From the NCBI RefSeq assembly GCF_900143065.1, contig NZ_FRCX01000004.1:62001-126000 (forward strand): 64,000 nucleotides of DNA. The letters run 5' to 3'. Within the stretch, counting starts at the first letter, position 1. Every line of letters starts with the position of its first letter. Made by a program: the position numbers and the translations under genes. Positions 36,720 through 45,107 of this stretch are shown here, one piece after another. The DNA comes from Duganella sacchari. Lineage in GTDB: Bacteria > Pseudomonadota > Gammaproteobacteria > Burkholderiales > Burkholderiaceae_D. The notes beneath the pieces are model-generated. The model worked only from the letters and a program-made list of their open reading frames with translations, did no database searches and was not told the DNA's origin.

Positions 36720-37217
36720 ATGAAGGTCTGCGTTAGCTTGCTGTCGACTCTGTCCCTGTTGGCCTGCGGCGCCGTGGCGGCCCAGGACGACCGTTACCGC
36801 GATGAGCGCGGTGAAGATATCCAGCTGGTTTGCTATGGCGGCGCCGAAAAGCCGACAGCGGAAGTGCGCTCCGGCTTTGAATGGGACGCGCAACAGCACA
36901 AGTACGTACCCAAGCAAAGCGTGGAAACTGGCAAGTCGAATTTCCAGGCCACCATCAATGTGTCGATCCGTGGAGATCGCGCCGAGATACAACTGCCGAA
37001 CAGCCTGATCCCGCCGCTGCATGGCGACAGCGACAATGGCTGGTGGCGTCTCACTGACCTGATCGTCGGTCACGATGAAATCCGTGGCGAGTTCCGCCTC
37101 AACGCGCTGAATCAGCCGCGATTGTCGATCAACCGCCGCAGCGGCGCCATCACCATCGACGGCATGATCAAGTTCAGCGGCCGCTGCGATCCGGATGACG
37201 GCCATCGCCGCTTCTGA
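36720..37217 (+). CDS. exported protein of unknown function
   Basis: The 165-residue product has a signal peptide (MKVCVSLLSTLSLLACGAVAA) and a soluble beta-rich remainder with LVCYGGAEKPTAEV and DGMIKFSGRCDP. A Cys pair (QLVCYG, SGRCDP) could form a disulfide. GAGGAGAG lies ahead of the ATG. I know no function for it. It is divergent from the MASE1 operon. Confidence 0.65.
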   Translation: MKVCVSLLSTLSLLACGAVAAQDDRYRDERGEDIQLVCYGGAEKPTAEVRSGFEWDAQQHKYVPKQSVETGKSNFQATINVSIRGDRAEIQLPNSLIPPLHGDSDNGWWRLTDLIVGHDEIRGEFRLNALNQPRLSINRRSGAITIDGMIKFSGRCDPDDGHRRF

Positions 37218-37258
37218 ACCGGCGCCATGGTGTCCAACCTTTTGCCGGGTAGTCAGTA

Positions 37259-38110
37259 ATGGGCCGATCCTCCGCCATGTGCACCCTCATCGTCCCCATG
37301 CTGTTGTCCGCCTGCAGCGCGGTGCGGCATGGGATGCCGATGCCGCCAGAGGTCAGTGCCAAAGGGCTGGTGTTGAAGCGCGCCTTGCCCGAGCAGATGC
37401 CGGAGCAGAGCGCGCCGGTGCCTGGCAGCCAACTGGTGCTGGTTCCCAGTGAGAACGCGGCAGGGATGCTGGTGCCGATTCCGTTCGTGAGTGAACTTGC
37501 GATCGGCGCCTACAACCAGTCGCAGGCGTCGGGACTGGGCAAGCATTACGCTGCGCTGGACGTGTTCGGGATTGTGCAGGGTACGATGGCCGACAGCCCG
37601 CTGCTGCGCAATGGCGGCAGCAAGATCAGCCTTTATCCGATAGTCTATCTGGCCGAATGTAGCGATGGGCAATATCGGCTGTCGTTGGCCGGCCGCATCG
37701 AATCGGGCGGCTGGGTCGGGCGCTATGTCGCGCATTTGCCCACCACCTATGGCGACACCGAACTGGCGGCCGCAGCACCATCGACCATCACCACGATGCA
37801 GCGCGAACTGCAGGCTGCGGCCCTGACGCTGCGCCAACTGATCGAAAGCGACGCGCGCGGCGATTTTGGTAAGGCGCAATACCGGGCCGATCTTGGCAGC
37901 CTGCACCTGGCATGTGCGCGTGTCGGCGGCCTGGTGTCGGCGGACCTGATGCTGGCGCGCGATGCCGAGGTGGTGGAAGAGGACGCCGGGCATGTGGTGG
38001 TCCGCATCGCCGGCGATCTGAGTCAGGCGGGCCCCTCTGGCGGCCTGATGTATGGCCTGCATTATCTGCGCAAGCAGCAGTTGCACACATTCAAGAAAAA
38101 ACCCGGCTAG
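37259..38110 (+). CDS. putative lipoprotein of unknown function
   Basis: The 283-residue protein carries a lipobox MLLSAC near residue 19, so it is a probable lipoprotein; Ser after the Cys suggests outer-membrane sorting. An in-frame ATG at 37277 shortens the signal and is also possible. The body is mixed alpha/beta with IPFVSELAIGAYNQSQASG and PIVYLAECSDGQYRLSL. No family recognised. It follows the 36720 gene by 41 bases, likely cotranscribed. Confidence 0.6.
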   Translation: MGRSSAMCTLIVPMLLSACSAVRHGMPMPPEVSAKGLVLKRALPEQMPEQSAPVPGSQLVLVPSENAAGMLVPIPFVSELAIGAYNQSQASGLGKHYAALDVFGIVQGTMADSPLLRNGGSKISLYPIVYLAECSDGQYRLSLAGRIESGGWVGRYVAHLPTTYGDTELAAAAPSTITTMQRELQAAALTLRQLIESDARGDFGKAQYRADLGSLHLACARVGGLVSADLMLARDAEVVEEDAGHVVVRIAGDLSQAGPSGGLMYGLHYLRKQQLHTFKKKPG

Positions 38111-38114
38111 CTGC

Positions 38115-38531
38115 TTAGCGTGGCGTCGGCGGCGCGCTGGCGACGGCTTCCAGCACATAGCTGGCCTGTTCGTTACGCCGCGCGGCATTGCGCATCAGAT
38201 AAACGCTGACGTTGTAGACAGCGCCCGCAGGCGCAGCGACCGTGATGTGGTCGCCATCCCGCGATCCGACAAACAGCGCTTCCTCGGCGCCCTCGGCGCT
38301 GACGTTAAAATTGGCTGAGCGGTTGGCCGTCTTGAGTTTGAGACTGAGCGCGCCGCCCGCAGGCACCGCCATGTGGTATTCGACCGATTCATCGCCCTTG
38401 ATCTTGCCGCTGAGTTTCTTCAGTGGCCCGCCTTGGGCAAGCTCGACCTTTTCGTGCCGCACCGGATCGGCTGCTGCGGCGCTGCCGCAGGCCAGCCAGG
38501 CGCAGGTCATCAGGGATACCAGTTTATGCAT
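38115..38531 (-). CDS. small exported protein of unknown function
   Basis: The 138-residue product has a signal peptide (MHKLVSLMTCAWLACGSAAAA) and a beta-rich remainder (GKIKGDESVEYHMAVPAGG, FNVSAEGAEEALFVGS) that looks like a small C-terminal pre-peptidase-type beta-sandwich. The ATG at 38531 is preceded by GGAGA and overlaps the end of the mechanosensitive channel gene by 8 bases, so it is the last gene of that operon. Confidence 0.6.
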   Translation of the reverse strand: MHKLVSLMTCAWLACGSAAAADPVRHEKVELAQGGPLKKLSGKIKGDESVEYHMAVPAGGALSLKLKTANRSANFNVSAEGAEEALFVGSRDGDHITVAAPAGAVYNVSVYLMRNAARRNEQASYVLEAVASAPPTPR

Positions 38532-40956
38532 GGGTTTCTCCAGGGAAGTTACGTAAATGGACATCGATCCGTGGATACGGAATCGTCATGCCCGCTGCTT
38601 GCAATGCCGCCAGCACACGCTGCAGCAGTTCGCCGCGCACCTGCGTCCAATGGCTGACGTCATTGGTCCAGGCGTGGATGGCAAAGTTGAGCGCGCTCTC
38701 GCCGTAGCCCGTCATCAGCACCACCGGCGCTGGGTCGGCGACCACGCCGGGCGTGGCGCCAGCGGCGCCGGCCAGGATGGCGAGCACCTTCTCCGGGGCG
38801 GCACCGTAGGCAACGCCGACCGTGATCTCGAAGCGGCGGCGACGATCGAACATGGTCCAGTTAGTCAGATTTGCACTCAACAGCAGGCCATTCGGCACCA
38901 CCGAATCCGCGCCATCGAAGGTGCGGATGGTTGTGGCGCGCAGACGAATCTCGCGCACGGTGCCGGACACGCCCGCAGCGTCAATCACATCGCCCGGTTG
39001 GATCGGCCGTTCAAACATCAGCACCACGCCCGACACGAAATTATTCACCACATTCTGCAAGCCGAAGCCGATACCGACACCCAGCGCACCGAACACCAGC
39101 ATGAGCTGGCTGAGTTTGAAGCCCGCCGCTGACAGCGCTACCAGCAAGCCCAAGATTAGCACTGCGTAGTAGCTCAGCGAAGCAATACTGTTCCCTACGC
39201 CGCGTGGTAATTTGCTATGGCCAGGCAGTTCCTCCCGTAGCAAGCGCCGCAGCGCACCGGCGAGCCAAGCCGCCAGCCAGCTGGCAAACAAGAACACCAA
39301 CACATCGCCAATGTGCACCGAGACTTCGCCCACCTCGATGCCCGCACCGAGCAATGTGGCGCTAGCGCCCTGCAACGGCCGCAACAGCCGGAAGCGGGAC
39401 AGGCTGTACAGCAGCCAGCCGATCACGGCGCCCAACACCAGCAGGCGTTTGAACACCGCTTGCAGTACTGGCCCTTGGCGCAGCAGCAGTTGGCGTGCCG
39501 CCAGTTGCGGCTGACTCAGGATCACGCTGAGCAGCCCCAGACAGGCCGCCACCCCGGCATACAGCATCAGCGCCATGTAGCCGCTGTCGATGACGCCACT
39601 GGTGAGCGTCTCGGCCAGCGACACATTGCCGGCCACGTTGCAGACCAGTGCCACGGCCAGCATCACAAGCACCAGCCAGCCCAGCACGCGGCGTGGCCAT
39701 TGCAGCGTCTGGCTACCGCCGTCTGACAGTGCAGGCTGCCGCCGCAACATCCACACGGTTAAGCCGAGCGCCAGCAGGTTTAGCAGCAGCAGGAACAGAC
39801 GGTAGAGCCCTATGTCCGCCACAGCGGCGACGCCGAGGCGGTCCAGCGCGTACAGGGCCACGGCTACAGAAGGGGACAGGCCTAGCCAGGCGACGGTGTT
39901 CGACGGAAGCAGGCGCAACACCGGAACCAGCGCCAACGCCAATGCCAATTCCTGCACCAGCAGCGGTGCGTCTGGCTCAAACACCAGTACCGATAGCATG
40001 GCCAGCAACAGCCATGCAGAGAACGGGCGCTGCAAAGCGCTCACCGCCGCGCCAGCGGGCGCGCCGCCATGCCGGCTGCGCCGAACCAGCCAGATAATTA
40101 ATGGCAGCAGGAGTACTTGCACCACGCGCAGGGCTTGCTGGTTGGCGGTGCCGGCCGCATTGTACTCAAGGGCAAACTGGGTTTCAATTTCCAGACCCCG
40201 CTGCATGACCTCGACAGCCGACTGCGGGTTGGTATTCAGGTTCAGGCTGCGCCATAGCGGCGGCGCGTCGATGCGCAACAGCTGCTGGTCGACCTCGTCA
40301 ATTGCGGCGGCGACGTCGGACTGGCCTGCGCGGATGCGTGCCTGAAGCACGTTGGCGCGCTGGCTCAGTTCAAGCTGGCGCTTCAGTGCAATGCCCAGGG
40401 CCGTCTCGCTGGCGTCGATTTGCGCCAGCATGGCATCCACGTGCTCGGACATCGCCGGCGGCAGCCCATCCAGCAAGCCGGCAGCGCGCGTGGATGACCA
40501 CGCGAGGCGCCGTTGTGCCAGCTGCATCGCAGTTTGTTCGTAAGGTGCAAATGCATGGCGCGCCATTGTCTGCCAGCGCGCAAAACGGTTGGCATCGAAT
40601 TGCCAGTGCCGCGCCAGGCTTTCCAGCCGCATGATGGGCAGTCCGCGCAGCACAGCGCCGCTGGCGTTGTGCTGCTTGGCGTCCACCGGGGCGGCGATCT
40701 CATCGAGCTCGCGGCCTAGCCTCTCAGACAGTTGCGGGCCGAGCAGCAATTGCCTGGCAAACTCAAGCTGCTGCTGGTCCTCGCTGGCGCGCGCCAAGAT
40801 GTCCTGCACGGCGATCGGGCCGACTGTGGACGGCGAGATGGCGAGATCGGCCGGCGCTGGCGGGGCGGGCGGCGCCGCGTGAGCGCGTGCCGCAAACAGC
40901 AACGCGGCCGCCAGCAGCCTGCACGCCGTGAGAAACCGGCTGTCGCGCGCCGTCAT
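38524..40956 (-). CDS. large MscS-type mechanosensitive channel
   Basis: The 810-residue protein has a signal peptide (ending ARAHA), a long periplasmic helical region (about 28-310), about nine membrane segments and a C-terminal MscS core: LGVGIGFGLQNVVNNFVSGVVLMFERPI with the pore and GDVIDAAGVSGTVREIRLRATTIRTFDG in the beta domain (described in part), then NLTNWTMFDRRRRFEI. This is the MscK/YjeP-like size class that gates during osmotic downshock. It overlaps the META-domain gene upstream by four bases. Confidence 0.88.
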   Translation of the reverse strand: MTARDSRFLTACRLLAAALLFAARAHAAPPAPPAPADLAISPSTVGPIAVQDILARASEDQQQLEFARQLLLGPQLSERLGRELDEIAAPVDAKQHNASGAVLRGLPIMRLESLARHWQFDANRFARWQTMARHAFAPYEQTAMQLAQRRLAWSSTRAAGLLDGLPPAMSEHVDAMLAQIDASETALGIALKRQLELSQRANVLQARIRAGQSDVAAAIDEVDQQLLRIDAPPLWRSLNLNTNPQSAVEVMQRGLEIETQFALEYNAAGTANQQALRVVQVLLLPLIIWLVRRSRHGGAPAGAAVSALQRPFSAWLLLAMLSVLVFEPDAPLLVQELALALALVPVLRLLPSNTVAWLGLSPSVAVALYALDRLGVAAVADIGLYRLFLLLLNLLALGLTVWMLRRQPALSDGGSQTLQWPRRVLGWLVLVMLAVALVCNVAGNVSLAETLTSGVIDSGYMALMLYAGVAACLGLLSVILSQPQLAARQLLLRQGPVLQAVFKRLLVLGAVIGWLLYSLSRFRLLRPLQGASATLLGAGIEVGEVSVHIGDVLVFLFASWLAAWLAGALRRLLREELPGHSKLPRGVGNSIASLSYYAVLILGLLVALSAAGFKLSQLMLVFGALGVGIGFGLQNVVNNFVSGVVLMFERPIQPGDVIDAAGVSGTVREIRLRATTIRTFDGADSVVPNGLLLSANLTNWTMFDRRRRFEITVGVAYGAAPEKVLAILAGAAGATPGVVADPAPVVLMTGYGESALNFAIHAWTNDVSHWTQVRGELLQRVLAALQAAGMTIPYPRIDVHLRNFPGETHA

Positions 40957-41405
40957 GGCTGAACGCGTGTCCAAATATAGGTGCCCGCGTTGCCGGCCAG
41001 CTCCAGTTGCAGCCGGCCATTGACGATGCGATAGGAGTGTAACGCGTCCAGGTCCTGCGGCAGACGCTGAGCCAGTGGGTCGGTTGGACACATCATGCGC
41101 GTGAGCGCGATCGGGCCAAGGCGCAAGGCGCCACTTGATCCGGCCGGCGTCGCTTGCCAAGTGCCGCTGCCCCGGTTGCAGTCCACCTGCGCTACCAGGC
41201 GTCCGTCGGCCTGGAATGACAGGCGGTACTGATCCGGGCGCATCGGCCGAATCTCGGCGGCGTCACCGGCCCCCTGGCGAAAGGCCATCAGCGTCCAACT
41301 GCTTCCTGCCAGACTGTCTGATTGCTTTGACGCCGAGGAACCGGCTGCGCAGCCAGACAGCAATAGTGCTCCCGCTAAAACGCCCCCAACAACCTGATGC
41401 ATCAT
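40953..41405 (-). CDS. META/HslJ-type lipoprotein
   Basis: The 150-residue protein has a lipobox LLLSGC near residue 19 and a META domain: GSSWTLMAFRQG, then RLVAQVDCNRGSGTWQ and a late LTRMMCPTDPLAQRL, matching HslJ family layout. HslJ-like lipoproteins are linked to heat, novobiocin and envelope stress. It starts the minus-strand operon leading into the MscS channel. Confidence 0.75.
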   Translation of the reverse strand: MMHQVVGGVLAGALLLSGCAAGSSASKQSDSLAGSSWTLMAFRQGAGDAAEIRPMRPDQYRLSFQADGRLVAQVDCNRGSGTWQATPAGSSGALRLGPIALTRMMCPTDPLAQRLPQDLDALHSYRIVNGRLQLELAGNAGTYIWTRVQP

Positions 41406-41853
41406 GACACCTCCGGGTTAATTGCCGGGCGCGGCGCGGCCAGGCCCAGGGAATATTCTAAATGAAAGCATTGCCATCGGCCGCACACTGTCGCCAGCCA
41501 AAATCGAGCTCAGGCCGTCAGCGGCTGCAGCGGCAACGTTGACTCGCACGCAGAGCGAACGTGCCATGTAGGCACATAGGCAGCACCGTCAGTGCCGCAG
41601 CAAGCGACAGCTCGGAAAATGCGCCGTTGCTGTCGGTATTCAGTGCTGCCGTTACCAGCAAAAAGGCCCCGAGGCCATGCACGCGGACTCAAGCCCGCAT
41701 TGCGCCGAGGGCCGGACAGGCAGCTGAGTGCTGTTGTCATACAAATGTAGCCTTTTATTGCTGAGGCTTGAGGGCGGTCAAGGTGTCGAAAATCGCGGGC
41801 TGGTGCGGTGTAAAATGGGGCATTACCGTAAGTCTTTGATTTTTATAGGTGGA
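41406..41853. other. gene-poor stretch before tRNA-Cys remnant
   Basis: About 450 bases with no convincing gene on either strand. Minus-strand frames between about 41520 and 41680 read as hydrophobic coding-like text (for example LSLAAALTVLPM) without start or family match, so this may be the eroded end of a membrane-protein gene. The stretch ends at the break point of the tRNA-Cys fragment. Confidence 0.35.
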
Positions 41854-41904
41854 ATGCGGCCTGCAAAGCCGTCTAGGTCGGTTCGACTCCGATCCTCGCC
41901 TCCA
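41854..41904 (+). pseudogene. 5'-truncated tRNA-Cys (GCA)
   Basis: The sequence from about 41854 has the tRNA-Cys anticodon arm (GCGGC-CTGCAAA-GCCGT, anticodon GCA), variable region, T arm (GGTCGG-TTCGACT-CCGATC) and 3' acceptor CCTCGCC-TCCA. The matching 5' acceptor (GGCGAGG) and D arm are absent; the upstream bases are unrelated AT-rich sequence. It is a 3' tRNA fragment, the kind left by integration or rearrangement in a tRNA gene. It lies 10 bases before an intact tRNA-Gly. Confidence 0.8.
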
Positions 41905-41914
41905 AAGCTCCTCA

Positions 41915-41990
41915 GCGGGAGTAGCTCAGTTGGTAGAGCGCAACCTTGCCAAGGTTGAGGTCGAGAGTTCGAGACTCTTCTCCCGCTCCA
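41915..41990 (+). tRNA. tRNA-Gly (GCC), third copy
   Basis: Identical over all 76 bases to the copies at 19573 and 19696, including the encoded CCA. It follows the tRNA-Cys fragment and is followed by a terminator nearly identical to that at 19781. No clear promoter lies in the 60 bases upstream, so its expression may depend on readthrough from the left. Confidence 0.96.
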
Positions 41991-42001
41991 GTATTAAAGA
42001 A

Positions 42002-42028
42002 GGGCAGCCCAGTGTGGCTGCCCTTTTT
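42002..42028 (+). terminator. Rho-independent terminator after third tRNA-Gly
   Basis: GGGCAGCC (42002-42009), CAGTGT, GGCTGCCC (42016-42023), then TTTTT. It differs from the 19781 terminator by a few bases only in loop and flank. Confidence 0.88.
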
Positions 42029-42080
42029 GCTTTTGCGCCCCATCTCGGGCCTTCGCCTTATCGTCAGACACGGGCTGAAT

Positions 42081-42332
42081 TTACATCAAAGCCAAATCTT
42101 TTAGTTTATATAGCACTGCATATGGCGGTTCCTCATCATCGTGTGCTGCACCTCTGAAATAGAAGATACAGTTTTCTCTCTCAATCGTTCGATGAACAAA
42201 TTTACCGTCAATCGCAATGCGATAAGACGCAGACTCCTGGCATACTTTCGGACTTACCTGCTTAAGTTCGCTAAAAATAGAACCATATTCAGGATGCGCC
42301 GTACCCGGTAACGCACCATCCGATACTGACAA
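42081..42332 (-). CDS. hypothetical protein, possibly 5'-truncated
   Basis: This AT-richer frame encodes 83 residues from a TTG start, with SYRIAIDGKFVHRTIERENC and FYFRGAAHDDEEPPYAVLY. The same frame stays open and protein-like for about 30 codons upstream (RSASFDLAIEDDKGVLL) but offers no ATG or GTG before a stop near 42435, so the N-terminus may have been lost. No family recognised. It lies just beyond the tRNA-Gly terminator, in a zone unlike its neighbours in composition. Confidence 0.4.
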   Translation of the reverse strand: MSVSDGALPGTAHPEYGSIFSELKQVSPKVCQESASYRIAIDGKFVHRTIERENCIFYFRGAAHDDEEPPYAVLYKLKDLALM

Positions 42333-42367
42333 CAGTACCCCTTTATCATCTTCAATAGCGAGGTCAA

Positions 42368-42676
42368 ATGAAGCGCTTCTTAATAGGCTTGGCAGGCCTG
42401 TTTTATGGCTTACTATTGGTGGGGATTTATATTCTAGTTAGCTCGCATCACAACTGGTCGCCAGTAGATAAGCTGCCAGCAAGTTGCCAAGTGGGTGATT
42501 GTCATTTTTCGATCCGGCTATTACTCTTCTTTGATATCTTTGGCCCCGCCTTCATATTTTTTATCTTGAATATATGGGCGTGGAAACGATGGACGCTAAA
42601 TAAATGGATAAGACGGTCAGCGGCATTAACGGTACTTGTTTGTTGTTATTGGTTATTTGGTTATATCTCACAATGA
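42368..42676 (+). CDS. small membrane protein of unknown function
   Basis: The 102-residue product has three predicted membrane segments (about 3-25, 48-68, 84-100) with a short Cys-containing loop (PASCQVGDCHFS). AT-rich codon use, with many TTA/ATA codons, contrasts with the surrounding genes and suggests acquisition. GCGAGG precedes the ATG weakly. No family recognised. Confidence 0.5.
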   Translation: MKRFLIGLAGLFYGLLLVGIYILVSSHHNWSPVDKLPASCQVGDCHFSIRLLLFFDIFGPAFIFFILNIWAWKRWTLNKWIRRSAALTVLVCCYWLFGYISQ

Positions 42677-43275
42677 CCGATTCTTAAGATCTGTCCAGTC
42701 TCATTGTTAAACCAGATATTTTCCGCGATGGGGCCAGTCCTGCCGCACTTGCCGTAAGTAGTGCCGATAAAGCCGATCTGGCAGCGGACCTGCGAATTCT
42801 GGGCGTCTGGAAAGGCGGCAAGATGAAGAGCAAACGCTATCGAGACCAGGCTTGTCGTTCAGTACCTACTGCCTACTTTGAGAGAGTTTGTGACAATGTT
42901 CTAGCGCGCATCTGCTCATCCAGCCTGGCGCGCTAGTCGGCATCCTCTGCCACAATGGCCTGCATGTCCCAAGGTATTCACTTTTTCGGGATTTGCCAGA
43001 ATTTCGGTTAACCACAATAGTTCAATCATGTAGCATCAACTAATATGTTGCCCAACATAACTGCACGCTCGTGCTCCAATGTTCAACGGAGCATGCCCAC
43101 AGCAACACATTTTTGCCACCCAAGCGCACTTGCGCGATTTGCAAGGCTGCCGGCGCCAAGGCAACCAGATTCTACACAGCGTCATACCTTGACCAAGACC
43201 AGGCTTTTGCCGGGCATGCTGCATCGCTTGTGAACCTGGTTGCGCGTTTCAACACTTCTTAAGAGGACAAACTCC
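42677..43275. other. 600-base gap with coding debris
   Basis: No complete gene is visible. A plus-strand frame from 42688 to 42936 stays open for 82 codons and reads protein-like (KPDIFRDGASPAALAV, KADLAADLRILGVW) but has no start codon, so it may be the 3' remnant of a lost gene. From about 42940 to 43275 I see only short frames and the promoter-proximal region of the mqo gene, with its AAGAGGA ribosome binding site at 43261. Confidence 0.4.
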
Positions 43276-44994
43276 ATGAGTCAAAAGGACAACAAAACTA
43301 GCGCAGCCGATGGCAAACGCGGCCGCTTCTCGCGTCGCCAGTTTATGGGTGCGGCGGTTGGCGCCGCAGCCGTATGGGGTGGCTATTCGGTGTTCTTCGG
43401 CGGCCAATTCCGTGCCGATAAGGCCGATCGCAAAGTGGATGTGCTGCTCATCGGCGGTGGCATCATGAGCGCGACGCTGGGCGTCTATCTGTCCGAACTG
43501 GAGCCGGCCTGGACCTGCGAGGTGTTCGAGCGCCTGGACAAGGTTGCGGAAGAAAGCTCCAATGGCTGGAATAATGCGGGCACCGGCCACTCGGCGCTTT
43601 GCGAACTGAACTACACGCCGATGGACGACAAGGGCAAGGTGCAGATTTCCAAGGCGGTGGAGATCAATGAGAATTTCCAGGTGTCGCGCCAGTTCTGGTC
43701 GCATCAGGTACGCAAGGGTGTGCTGGGCAATCCGCGCGAATTCATCAATTCGACGCCGCATATGAATCTGGTTTTCGGTGAAGAAAATCGCGCGTTCATT
43801 CGCAAGCGCGTCGAGGCGCTGAAAGCATCGCCGCTGTTTGCCGGCATGGAGATGACGACTGATCCGGCCCAAATCAAAGAGTGGATTCCCATCATGATGG
43901 AAGGCCGCAAGCCGGAAGACATCGTGACGGCCACGCGTTCCCCGCTCGGAACCGACGTCAACCTGGGCGCGATCACCCGCCAGTTTTACCAGCACCTCAA
44001 CCAACGCGCCGGCGTCAAGATTTCGACGGGCTATGAGGTACGCTCGATCACGCGCAACAGCGATGGATCGTGGCGGGTGTCGGCGTTCGACATCAAGGAC
44101 AAGTCCAGGATTCAGACAGTCGATGCGCGCCACATATTCATTGGCGCTGGCGGTGCGGCATTGCCGCTGCTGCAGTTGTCGGGTATTCCTGAAGCGAAGC
44201 AATATGGCGGTTTCCCGGTGGGCGGCGAGTTCCTGGTCACGGATAATCCGCAGATCACTTCGCGCCACCTGGCGAAGGTCTATGGCCTTGCCGATACGGG
44301 CTCGCCACCGATGTCGGTGCCGCACCTCGATACCCGCGTGCTGGATGGTAAAACGGTGCTGCTGTTCGGCCCATTTGCCACCTGGTCCAGCAAGTATCTC
44401 AAGAATGGATCCTACTTCGACATGGCGAAGGCCACGACGCCGTCCAACATCATTCCGCAACTGCAGGTCGGCATGCATGAGTTTGCACTCGTCAAATACC
44501 TCGCGCAGCAACTGGAGCTGTCCAAAGAAGAAAAGATGGCAGCGCTGCGCCATTACATGCCTGAGGCAAAAGATGAAGACTGGCGCCTGTGGCAGGCGGG
44601 TCAGCGCGTCCAGATCATCAAGAATATCCCTGGCCAGGGCGGCGTGCTGAAGCTCGGTACGGAAGTCGTGGTGTCCGAAGACCGCTCGGTGTCCGCTCTG
44701 CTGGGCGCCTCGCCAGGTGGATCGACTTCACCGGCCATCATGCTGTCGCTGCTGGAGAAAGTCTTCCCTGACCAGATGAAATCGGCGGCATGGCGCAGCA
44801 AGATTCTCGAGATCGTTCCGTCGTACGGGAAAAAACTCAATGAGAATCCGGCACTGCTGGCCGCAGAATGGGCAAGCACTGCTGAAACCCTGCAACTGGC
44901 GATTGCCTCGCCTAGCCTGGAAGGATTCACGCCGGCCGCCGCTACGGCCGACAAGCCGGGAGTGGTGAAAAAAGTGCCGGATATCGCGCTGTAA
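43276..44994 (+). CDS. mqo: malate:quinone oxidoreductase with Tat-like signal
   Basis: Mqo oxidises malate to oxaloacetate and reduces quinone. The 572-residue protein begins with a twin-arginine signal (GRFSRRQFMGAAVGAAAVWGG, described in part), then the FAD-binding DVLLIGGGIMSATLGVYL, the family blocks NNAGTGHSALCELNYTP and GGEFLVTDNP, and a late LGASPGGSTSPAIMLSLLEK. The ATG at 43276 has AAGAGGA 8 bases upstream; an earlier in-frame start at 43240 would destroy that spacing. Classical Mqo is a cytoplasm-facing peripheral protein without a leader, so the Tat signal is notable. Confidence 0.92.
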   Translation: MSQKDNKTSAADGKRGRFSRRQFMGAAVGAAAVWGGYSVFFGGQFRADKADRKVDVLLIGGGIMSATLGVYLSELEPAWTCEVFERLDKVAEESSNGWNNAGTGHSALCELNYTPMDDKGKVQISKAVEINENFQVSRQFWSHQVRKGVLGNPREFINSTPHMNLVFGEENRAFIRKRVEALKASPLFAGMEMTTDPAQIKEWIPIMMEGRKPEDIVTATRSPLGTDVNLGAITRQFYQHLNQRAGVKISTGYEVRSITRNSDGSWRVSAFDIKDKSRIQTVDARHIFIGAGGAALPLLQLSGIPEAKQYGGFPVGGEFLVTDNPQITSRHLAKVYGLADTGSPPMSVPHLDTRVLDGKTVLLFGPFATWSSKYLKNGSYFDMAKATTPSNIIPQLQVGMHEFALVKYLAQQLELSKEEKMAALRHYMPEAKDEDWRLWQAGQRVQIIKNIPGQGGVLKLGTEVVVSEDRSVSALLGASPGGSTSPAIMLSLLEKVFPDQMKSAAWRSKILEIVPSYGKKLNENPALLAAEWASTAETLQLAIASPSLEGFTPAAATADKPGVVKKVPDIAL

Positions 44995-45107
44995 GGCTGG
45001 TCAGTGCCAGCAGCGCGGCCTTAAAGTGCTGCACAAGTGTCAGCGACTCAGCCATAGTTAGCATATGATGGGCAGGACTCTATTGATTCCCCAGAAAGGG
45101 CGAGACG

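Noticed and set aside
19772..41853. Active mobile element with integrase or transposase
   Set aside because: No integrase, transposase or phage gene could be recognised in the segment, so only a scar is claimed.
41831..41904. Complete tRNA-Cys
   Set aside because: The 74-base window would need GGCGAGG at its 5' end; the actual bases AGTCTTT cannot pair with CCTCGCC and no D arm is present.
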